The notes under the pieces are model-generated. The model ran no database searches, was not told the DNA's origin, and saw only the letters and a program-made list of their open reading frames with translations. This document shows, piece after piece, positions 1-5,497 of a stretch of DNA of 10,260 nucleotides (the first letter of the stretch is position 1; each line of letters starts with the position of its first letter). Source of the DNA: CAYQMF01 sp964418595. GTDB lineage: Bacteria > Planctomycetota > UBA1135 > UBA2386. Both the position numbers and the translations under genes were made by a program. Where the stretch lies: positions 1-10,260 of the forward strand of contig CAYQMF010000172.1 of assembly GCA_964418595.1 (NCBI GenBank), read 5' to 3'.

Positions 1-1
1 G

Positions 2-1363
2 CGCGTGGCCGCGCGGCCCGGGCCGCCCCGCCTCGTGGTCCTGGTGGACGCGTCGGCGAGTCTCGGCGCGACCGGCGCGCCGGCGGCCTGGCCGGAGCTC
101 GCGGCGCGGCTGCGGGCCGGGCTGCAGACCCTGCCGCCGCACGTGGCGGCGGCGACGACCGTGCTGCGCTGCGGGGCGAGCGTGCGCGCCGTGCCCGGCG
201 CGACCGCGGTCGACGCGGACCTCGGCGCGCTCCTTCGCACGCCCGACCCGGCGCCGGCCGGCGTCGACTTCGATCGCCTCGCGCGCCAGGCGGTCGCCGG
301 CCCGGACGTGGCCGTCTGGACGCTCACCGACGGGCGCGAAGGCGTGCCCGGCGTCGGTGCGCTCGACCTCCTGCCGACCGGCGGCGACAACGTCGCCATC
401 ACCAGCTTCGAAGTCGTCGACGCGTGGCCGCTGCCGGAGGTGACCCTGCGCGTGCGCGTCGCGAACTTCGGCACCGCACCCGTGCGTGTGGCGCCCGCGG
501 TGCGCGCGGCGACGGGAGTGCTGGCGGCGGTGCCGGCGATCGCGCCGCAAGACCTGGCTCCCGGCGCCGAGGGCGAGTTCGAGGTCGCGCTGGCGCGCGG
601 TGGGGGTGGGGCGGTGGAACTGGCCACCGGACACGGGCCCGACGCGCTCGCCGCCGACGACGTCGTCGCGTGTGTGCTGCCGGCACCCGCTGCGCCCAGG
701 ATCGCACTTCGCGCGGACGGGCCTTCCCGTCCCCTGCGCGTGGCGGCAGAGGTCCTCGCGGCCGAACTCGCGGGCGAGGTCGTCGACCCCGACGATGCAG
801 GCAGTCGCGCGAGCTTCCTTCTCGTCGAGGGGGGCGCCCTCGCGCAGGCGGCTCTCGACGGCGTGGCCGGCATCGCCTTCGGCACGCACATCCTGGCGAA
901 GCGTGATCCCCTGCCCCTGGGCGGGCCCGCGGTTGCCGGCGTGGACTGGGATCGCGCCGACCCGCGCACCGCCAGCCTCGATTTCTCCGAGCTGCGGATC
1001 GACGCGCAGCGGACCGCGGTCGCCGGCCACCCTCTGGTGTTCGGCGAGACGGGGCCGCTGATCAGCGTCGGCCTGGATGGCCGGCTGGTACACGCGGCCT
1101 TCTGCCTGCGCGACTCCAACCTCGGCCTCCTGCCGGCGTTTCCGCAGTTCCTGCGCCGCTGCTTCGCCGCGGCGCACGGCGACGCCGGACGGCCGCGCCT
1201 CGCGCCGACGAACATGCTGCGTCCGGCCGAATCCGACCTGCGGGCGGCCCCGGCCCTGGTCCCGCCTCGCCCGCTCCCGGCCTTCGGCGCGCCGCCCCTC
1301 GAGCTGGCCGTGCCCCTCCTGCTCCTGGGCTTCCTGCTCCTGGCGGCGCGCGTGTACGCGTGA
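2..1363 (+). CDS. BatA/VWA-type membrane protein, 5' end outside window
   Basis: The reading frame is open to the left edge, so the N-terminus is missing; a GTG at base 5 is in frame but is probably not the start. Numbering from that GTG, the hydrophobic strand before D15-A-S-A-S19 gives the DxSxS metal-site (MIDAS) motif of a von Willebrand A domain, and T108-D-G110 fits the later MIDAS loop. Residues about 130-230 resemble a CARDB-like beta domain (VRVANFGTAPV), followed by an alpha/beta region to about 395 with the motif CLRDSNLGLLPAFPQF. A single hydrophobic helix (about 430-450) ends the protein with only a short tail. In planctomycetes, proteins built like this carry an N-terminal BatA membrane segment and usually sit near MoxR and DUF58 genes; those parts would lie upstream. 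A membrane-anchored protein with a metal-dependent protein-binding domain is inferred. Its substrate is unknown. Confidence 0.75.
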   Translation, partial: RVAARPGPPRLVVLVDASASLGATGAPAAWPELAARLRAGLQTLPPHVAAATTVLRCGASVRAVPGATAVDADLGALLRTPDPAPAGVDFDRLARQAVAGPDVAVWTLTDGREGVPGVGALDLLPTGGDNVAITSFEVVDAWPLPEVTLRVRVANFGTAPVRVAPAVRAATGVLAAVPAIAPQDLAPGAEGEFEVALARGGGGAVELATGHGPDALAADDVVACVLPAPAAPRIALRADGPSRPLRVAAEVLAAELAGEVVDPDDAGSRASFLLVEGGALAQAALDGVAGIAFGTHILAKRDPLPLGGPAVAGVDWDRADPRTASLDFSELRIDAQRTAVAGHPLVFGETGPLISVGLDGRLVHAAFCLRDSNLGLLPAFPQFLRRCFAAAHGDAGRPRLAPTNMLRPAESDLRAAPALVPPRPLPAFGAPPLELAVPLLLLGFLLLAARVYA

Positions 1364-1382
1364 CAGAACTGCGCCTGAAGGC

Positions 1383-1410
1383 TTGCACGCGGGCGGGTCG
1401 TACCTACACT
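1383..1410 (+). promoter_or_regulatory. Candidate sigma-70-type promoter for rplC
   Basis: TTGCAC at 1383-1388 and TACACT at 1405-1410 are separated by 16 bases, a fair match to the TTGACA/TATAAT consensus, including the conserved first, second and last bases of the -10 box. It lies in the 91-base gap between the VWA gene and rplC and would give a leader of roughly 35-40 bases. No terminator hairpin is obvious in the gap, so read-through from upstream is also possible. Confidence 0.45.
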
Positions 1411-1442
1411 CCTCGCCCCTTCCTGGCAGGCACCTCGCCGGA

Positions 1443-1447
1443 CGGAG
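1443..1447 (+). promoter_or_regulatory. Ribosome binding site of rplC
   Basis: CGGAG lies 7 bases before the ATG at 1455. It supports this start over the longer open frame running upstream into the VWA gene. Confidence 0.6.
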
Positions 1448-1454
1448 TGACGCG

Positions 1455-2180
1455 ATGACGATCGGAATCCTCGGCAAGAAGCTCGGCATGACCTCCCTGT
1501 TCCAGGAGGACGGCACCCAGGTGCCGGTGACGGTGATCCAGGCTGGCCCGTGCAAGGTCACCCAGGTCAAGGTGAAGGACGTGGCGGAGCTGCCGGAAGG
1601 CAAGCGCGGCGCCCTCACCAACCTCGGCAAGAAGCACGGCAAGGTCGAGCGGCAGCGCCGCGCGGACGGCTACTACGCCGTGCAGCTCGCCTTCGACGAG
1701 CGCCCCGCGCGCACGGTCAGCAAGCCCGAACTCGGCCACGTCGCCAAGGCCTCGGCGCCGCCGAGCTACTTCGTGCGCGAGATCCGTTGGGCGACGCTGC
1801 CGCCCTACACGGAGGGTGACGATCTGAAGCTCGATGTCCTCAAGGACATCAAGCACGTCGACGTCACCGGCGTCACCAAGGGCCGCGGGTTCACCGGCGC
1901 CATGAAGCGCTGGAACTTCAAGGGCGGCTGCTCCACGCACGGCACCAGCCGTGCGCACCGTCGCGTCGGTGGCCTCGGGCGCACCTACTCGATCAGCAAG
2001 GGCGTGCCGAAGGGCAAGCGCATGGCCGGTCACGACGGCGTCGCGGCCTGCACGGCGCAGAACCTGCAGGTGGTGAAGGTCGACGAGGCCCGCAACCTGA
2101 TCTACGTGCGCGGCGCCATCCCGGGCCACCGCGAGTCCTACGTCATCGTCCGCAAGACGGTGAAGACGAAGAAGGCCTGA
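1455..2180 (+). CDS. rplC: 50S ribosomal protein L3 (uL3)
   Basis: The 241-residue product starts with MTIGILGKKLGMTSLF, the family's usual N-terminus. It has the L3 signature at about 136-152 (DVTGVTKGRGFTGAMKR), then WNFKGG, STHGTSRAHRR and a basic C-terminus. L3 binds 23S rRNA early in assembly and reaches towards the peptidyl transferase centre. Against E. coli L3 (209 residues, from memory) there are clear differences: about 27 extra, mostly charged residues between TQVK (36-39) and DGYYA (71-75); the tip loop that reads GSIGQNQTPGKVFKG in E. coli is GGLGRTYSISKGVPKG here (172-187) and has no glutamine to match the PrmB methylation site; and the usual GNERVT reads GVAACT (195-200). The gene is not beside rpsJ or rplD, its usual S10-operon neighbours. 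The next gene begins 2 bases after the stop. Identity is secure. Confidence 0.97.
   Translation: MTIGILGKKLGMTSLFQEDGTQVPVTVIQAGPCKVTQVKVKDVAELPEGKRGALTNLGKKHGKVERQRRADGYYAVQLAFDERPARTVSKPELGHVAKASAPPSYFVREIRWATLPPYTEGDDLKLDVLKDIKHVDVTGVTKGRGFTGAMKRWNFKGGCSTHGTSRAHRRVGGLGRTYSISKGVPKGKRMAGHDGVAACTAQNLQVVKVDEARNLIYVRGAIPGHRESYVIVRKTVKTKKA
2169..2175 (+). promoter_or_regulatory. Ribosome binding site inside the end of rplC
   Basis: AAGAAGG lies within the last Lys codons of rplC, 7 bases before the ATG at 2183. Together with the 2-base gap between stop and start it suggests translational coupling of the small basic protein to L3. Confidence 0.5.
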
Positions 2181-2182
2181 GC

Positions 2183-2353
2183 ATGGCGAAGTCGCGACGC
2201 AATTCCGGTGGCTGCACCCGTGGCCGCTACAAGCGCAAGAAGATGGGCAAGGGCTGGGCGAGTGCCCGCCGCATGCCTGTGGTAGTGAAGCCGAAGACCG
2301 GCGTAGACACCGCCGCGTCGGACGGCGGCGGCGACGCGGGCAAGAAGGCCTGA
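2183..2353 (+). CDS. Small Lys/Arg-rich protein coupled to rplC, unrecognised
   Basis: This 56-residue frame is too short for most ORF filters. The first 30 residues are strongly basic (MAKSRRNSGG, then RGRYKRKKMGKGWASARR), the middle is short and hydrophobic (MPVVVKPKTG), and the tail is Asp/Gly-rich and ends in GKKA. Evidence that it is real: it starts 2 bases after the rplC stop behind a plausible ribosome binding site, and most codons (48 of 56 by my count) end in G or C. The composition and position suggest an rRNA-binding or ribosome-associated protein. I compared it from memory with bTHX, bL34, bL35, bL36 and S22/Sra and none matched convincingly; RGRYKRKKMGKGW only loosely recalls bTHX. 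It has a single Cys, so no zinc ribbon. Function is unknown. Confidence 0.65.
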   Translation: MAKSRRNSGGCTRGRYKRKKMGKGWASARRMPVVVKPKTGVDTAASDGGGDAGKKA

Positions 2354-2372
2354 GCACAAGAAGGCCTGAGCA
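2341..2372 (+). repeat. Perfect 16-base tandem duplication spanning a stop codon
   Basis: CAAGAAGGCCTGAGCA occurs at 2341-2356 and again immediately at 2357-2372. The first unit includes the stop codon of the small basic gene; the second lies just after it. A third copy of the last 15 bases is at 2169-2183, at the rplC stop and the start of the small gene. Each copy reads Lys-Lys-Ala-stop in the relevant frame and contains the purine-rich AAGAAGG. Confidence 0.9.
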
Positions 2373-2403
2373 AGCCCACGCGCCGGGGCTGCCTGCGCGA
2401 GCC

Positions 2404-2410
2404 GGGAGGA
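2404..2410 (+). promoter_or_regulatory. Strong ribosome binding site for the flavoprotein gene
   Basis: GGGAGGA, with GGAGG 5 bases before the GTG at 2415. This fixes the GTG as the start and argues for efficient, independent initiation of this gene. Confidence 0.7.
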
Positions 2411-2414
2411 TCCC

Positions 2415-3638
2415 GTGACGAATCCCGCCGACGCCGCGGATGTGGTCGTCGTCGGTGCTGGCCCCGCGGGCCTGATTGCCGCGGCCATCGCCGCACAGCG
2501 CGGCCGGCGCGTCCTCCTGCTGGAGAAGAACCGCCAGCCCGGGCTCAAGATCCTCATCAGCGGCGGCGGCCGCTGCAACCTCACGACCACCAAGGCCGGC
2601 GCCGACCTCGAGGCCCAGTACGGGCCGCGCCGCGGGCGATGGCTGCGCCACGCCCTGCGCGCGTTCCCGCCGGCGGCGCTGTGCGACATGATCCGCGCCG
2701 AGGGTGTCGCGCTGCACGAGGAGGATCTCGACAAGATCTTCCCCGTGTCGCGGCGCGCGGCCGACGTGCTCGCCGCGCTGCTCGCGATCACGGCGCGGGC
2801 CGGCGTCGAGCTGCGCGCGGCGACCCCGATGCTCGGCGTCACGCGCTCTGCGGACGCCTTCGTCGTGGCCACGCCGGATGGCAGCGTGACGGCGCGCCGG
2901 CTCGTCCTCGCCACCGGCGGGCTCAGCTACCCAAAGACCGGCGCCACCGGCGACGGCTACCCCGTGCTGCGCGCCGCCGGGCATGTCCTCGTGCCGACGG
3001 TGCCGGCGCTCGCGCCGTTGGCGCTCGACCTGCCGTGGGTGCACGCGCTCGCCGGGATCGTGCTCCAGGACGCGGTGCTGACCCTGCGCGGGCGCGACGG
3101 CGCCGTGCTGGTGCGGCGGCAGCGGCCCACGCTGTTCACGCACAAGGGCTTGTCCGGGCCCGGGCCGATGGACGTGTCGGGGTACGTCGAGGAGCAGGGG
3201 GGCGGCTGCACGCTGGAGCTCGACCTCGTGTCGGGCGCGAGCGCGGAGGACCTGGACGCCGGTCTCGTGCGGGCCGCGCAGCAGGATGGCCGCGGCGCCG
3301 TGCACAACGCGCTGCCCCCGGAGCTGCCGGAGCGGCTACGGCGCACGCTCGCGGGCGACCTCGGAGCACTCGCCGGGCTCCCGCGGCCCGCGCGCCGCGA
3401 GCTGGTCGGTCGCCTGAAGGCGCTCCGCATCCCGGTCGAGCGCTCGCTGGGTTTCGCGCACGCGGAGGTCACGCGGGGCGGCGTGTCGCTCGACGAGATC
3501 GACCCGCGCACGATGGAGTCGCGGCGCGTGCCGGGGCTGTTCGTGTGCGGCGAGCTGCTCGACGTCGACGGACCGATCGGCGGGTTCAACTTCCAGGCGG
3601 CGTTCGCGACGGCGCGGCTGGCGGGGCTCGCGGTCTAG
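2415..3638 (+). CDS. BaiN/YhiN (HI0933) family FAD-dependent oxidoreductase
   Basis: The 407-residue flavoprotein starts at GTG with a strong ribosome binding site. An N-terminal dinucleotide-binding fold carries GAGPAG (14-19) and ends in an acidic residue (LLLEKN). The family motif SGGGRCNLT follows at 49-57, then DLDKIFPVS (104-112), LATGGLSYPKTGATGDGY (165-182), FTHKGLSGPGPMDVS (241-255) and the C-terminal FAD-binding segment GGVSLDEIDP to CGELLDVDGPIGGFNFQ (356-394). These are the hallmarks of the HI0933-like family, cytosolic FAD proteins of which most have no assigned substrate; some gut members (BaiN) act on bile-acid intermediates, which should not be assumed here. It lies 61 bases after the small basic gene and may be co-transcribed with rplC, although no functional link is known. 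No frameshift or missing motif is seen. Confidence 0.92.
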   Translation: MTNPADAADVVVVGAGPAGLIAAAIAAQRGRRVLLLEKNRQPGLKILISGGGRCNLTTTKAGADLEAQYGPRRGRWLRHALRAFPPAALCDMIRAEGVALHEEDLDKIFPVSRRAADVLAALLAITARAGVELRAATPMLGVTRSADAFVVATPDGSVTARRLVLATGGLSYPKTGATGDGYPVLRAAGHVLVPTVPALAPLALDLPWVHALAGIVLQDAVLTLRGRDGAVLVRRQRPTLFTHKGLSGPGPMDVSGYVEEQGGGCTLELDLVSGASAEDLDAGLVRAAQQDGRGAVHNALPPELPERLRRTLAGDLGALAGLPRPARRELVGRLKALRIPVERSLGFAHAEVTRGGVSLDEIDPRTMESRRVPGLFVCGELLDVDGPIGGFNFQAAFATARLAGLAV

Positions 3639-3650
3639 CCTAGCTAGCAG

Positions 3651-3666
3651 GATCGCTGCGGCGATC
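3651..3666 (+). terminator. Short hairpin between convergent genes
   Basis: GATCGC and GCGATC form a perfect 6-base stem around a TGCG loop, between the stop of the flavoprotein gene and that of the dehydrogenase, overlapping the latter's TGA by two bases. The position suits a bidirectional transcription end, but there is no T-tract on either side, so it is not a classical intrinsic terminator. Confidence 0.3.
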
Positions 3667-4630
3667 AGACGCTCGCCATCTCGATCAGGACCTTGAGCGT
3701 GCCGCGGCGCGCCGCGTGCGCGAACGCCGCCTCCGCGTCGGCCAGCGGGTAGCGTGCGGCGATCAGGCTCGCGGTCGGGATGGTTCCGCCGGCGAGCATC
3801 GCCAGCGCCGGCGCGAAGCGCCCGCAGCGCGAACCCAGCACGGTGATCTCGTCGACGACGATCCGGGCGACGTCGAGCGTGGCGGGGCGCTCGGTCGTCG
3901 TCTTCAGCACGAGGGTCGCGCGTGGCCGCAGCAGCGCGACGATGCGGGCGAGCACATCGGGGTTGCCGGTGGCCTCGACGGCGAGCGGGAAGGGCTGCGT
4001 CGCCGGCGGGGCAGCGCCTTCGAGCCAGCCGGTCACGTGCGTCGCGCGCGCCGGCAGCAGCCGCGCGCGCTCCGCGTGGCGCCCCGCCACCGTCACCGCG
4101 ATCCCCGCCGCGGCGAGGGCGTGCGCGCACAGCAATCCGAGCTTGCCGTCGCCGGCGACCAGCGCGTGGTCGACGCCGGTGAGGTCGACCTGCGCGCCGA
4201 TCTGCAGCGCGGCGGCGAGGGGCTCGGTGAACGTGGCGGCGTCGGTGTCGACGCCGGCCGGCACCGCGAGCAGGTTGCGTGCCGGCAGGCACAGCTCCTC
4301 CGCGAAGGCGCCGCTGCGTCCCGCGATCCCGAGCACGGTGCGTGCGGGGCAGTGGCGATCGTTGCCGTTGCGGCAGTCGGCGCACGTGCCGCAGGCGGCG
4401 TTGATCTCGCCGACGACGCGCTGGCCGGCGAGCGCGCCGCCGAGGGCGACGCCCACGAACTCGTGGCCGGGCGTGCCGGCAAAGCCCATGTAGCCGCGCG
4501 CCAGCGCCAGATCGGTCGCGCAGATCCCGGCGCGCAGCACGCGCACCCGCGTCTCGCCGGCGCGCGGCGTCGGCCGCGGCAGGTCGTTCCGCAGGTGCAG
4601 GCGTCCGGCGTCGAGGTGCAGTCCGCGCAC
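3665..4630 (-). CDS. Zinc-dependent medium-chain alcohol dehydrogenase
   Basis: The 321-residue product has the layout of zinc-containing medium-chain dehydrogenases. The GroES-like catalytic domain has probable catalytic zinc ligands C37 (AGICATD) and H56-E57 (GTPGHEFVG), and a complete structural zinc lobe C80-C83-C86-C94 (CGTCADCRNGNDRHC). E136-P (TEPLAAALQ) follows, then a Rossmann fold with G160-D-G-K-L-G165. At the end of the second strand (VTVAGRHAER) there is no Asp of the kind used for NAD, and Arg184 and nearby basic residues make NADP a reasonable guess. Homologues of this shape are variously annotated as threonine, sorbitol or chlorophyllide-like dehydrogenases; the sequence does not settle the substrate. 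The start is GTG, 9 bases after the panB stop, with only a weak ribosome binding site, so it is probably expressed by coupling to panB. The protein is slightly short for the family but complete in motifs. Confidence 0.88.
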   Translation of the reverse strand: MRGLHLDAGRLHLRNDLPRPTPRAGETRVRVLRAGICATDLALARGYMGFAGTPGHEFVGVALGGALAGQRVVGEINAACGTCADCRNGNDRHCPARTVLGIAGRSGAFAEELCLPARNLLAVPAGVDTDAATFTEPLAAALQIGAQVDLTGVDHALVAGDGKLGLLCAHALAAAGIAVTVAGRHAERARLLPARATHVTGWLEGAAPPATQPFPLAVEATGNPDVLARIVALLRPRATLVLKTTTERPATLDVARIVVDEITVLGSRCGRFAPALAMLAGGTIPTASLIAARYPLADAEAAFAHAARRGTLKVLIEMASV

Positions 4631-4639
4631 GGCGGTCCG

Positions 4640-5491
4640 CTACGTGTAGCTCTCGGCGTCGCTGGGAAAGCGACCCGCGCGCACGTCGGCACAGAACGCA
4701 CCGACGGAGGCCGCGATGGTCTGCGCCAGCTCCGCGTAGCGCCGCACGAAGCGCGGCCGGAACGCCGTGAACAGGCCGAGCATGTCGTGGGTGACGAGCA
4801 CCTGTCCGTCGCAACCGGCGCCGGCGCCGATGCCGATGGTGGGGATCGCGAGCTGCCGGCTCACCTCGCGTCCGAGCGCGGCGGGGATCTTCTCGAGCAC
4901 CACGGCGAAGGCTCCGGCGTCGGCCAGGGCGCGCGCGTCGGCGACGATCTGCGCCGCCTGCGTTTCGTCCTTGCCCCGCACCTTGTAGGTGCCGAACTGG
5001 TGGATGCTCTGCGGCGTGTGGCGGAGGTGGCCCATCACTGCGATGCCGGCGTCGACGAGCCGGCGCACCGTCGGTAACACGGCCGCGCCGCCCTCGACCT
5101 TGATCGCTTCGGCGCCGCCCTCCTTGAGCAGGCGTCCGGCGTTGCGCAGCGCGTCCTCCGGGCAGACCTGGTAGGAGAGGAAGGGCATGTCGCCGACGAC
5201 CAGCGCGCGCTGTGCGCCGCGGCTGACGAGGTCGCAGTGGTACACCATCTGGTCCATGGTCACGCGCACCGTGGTGTCGCGACCCTGCACGACCGTGCCC
5301 ACCGAGTCGCCGACGAGGATCACGTCGACGCCGGCGGCATCGAGCAGCACGGCCATCGTGTGGTCGTAGGCGGTCAGCGTCGTGATGCGCTGACCGCGGG
5401 CCTTCATCTCGCGCAGCGCCGCGGTCGTCACCTTGACCGGCGCGGTGATCCCCGTTCCAGGACGACTGCCAGGCGATTCGGGTTGCGCCAT
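4640..5491 (-). CDS. panB: 3-methyl-2-oxobutanoate hydroxymethyltransferase
   Basis: PanB transfers a hydroxymethyl group from 5,10-methylenetetrahydrofolate to 2-oxoisovalerate, giving ketopantoate, the first committed step to pantothenate and CoA. The 283-residue sequence has TAYD (40-43), the Mg ligand VGDS (D62), GDMPF (D101), VEGG (E133), the catalytic Glu in VVLEKIP (E200), and GIGAGAGCDGQVLVTHD (220-236). Equivalents in E. coli PanB are D45, D84, E114 and E181. The loop that is usually GHxGLTPQ reads GHLRHTPQ (154-161), with the His after Gly kept but Gly-Leu replaced by Arg-His. About 18 extra residues precede the usual start; an in-frame GTG at 5431 is an alternative. The ATG lies 6 bases after the poly(A) polymerase stop with no clear ribosome binding site. 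panC and panD are not in the window. Confidence 0.96.
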   Translation of the reverse strand: MAQPESPGSRPGTGITAPVKVTTAALREMKARGQRITTLTAYDHTMAVLLDAAGVDVILVGDSVGTVVQGRDTTVRVTMDQMVYHCDLVSRGAQRALVVGDMPFLSYQVCPEDALRNAGRLLKEGGAEAIKVEGGAAVLPTVRRLVDAGIAVMGHLRHTPQSIHQFGTYKVRGKDETQAAQIVADARALADAGAFAVVLEKIPAALGREVSRQLAIPTIGIGAGAGCDGQVLVTHDMLGLFTAFRPRFVRRYAELAQTIAASVGAFCADVRAGRFPSDAESYT

Positions 5492-5497
5492 CGGGGC

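Noticed and set aside
1077..1454. In-frame N-terminal extension of rplC back to 1077
   Set aside because: The L3 family begins at MTIGILGKKLGMT, a ribosome binding site precedes ATG 1455, and the extension overlaps the VWA gene in another frame and is low complexity.
2183..2353. The small basic protein as ribosomal protein bTHX, bL34, bL35 or bL36
   Set aside because: Basic composition fits, but the conserved motifs of these families, as I recall them, are not present.
1404..3305. A 633-residue open frame on the minus strand opposite rplC and the flavoprotein gene
   Set aside because: The plus-strand frames carry full sets of family motifs; this frame is low complexity and has none. Long antisense frames are expected at this GC content.
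3336..5077. Long overlapping frames on both strands across the dehydrogenase and panB
   Set aside because: Shadows of the two minus-strand genes, rich in Arg and Ala with no domain.
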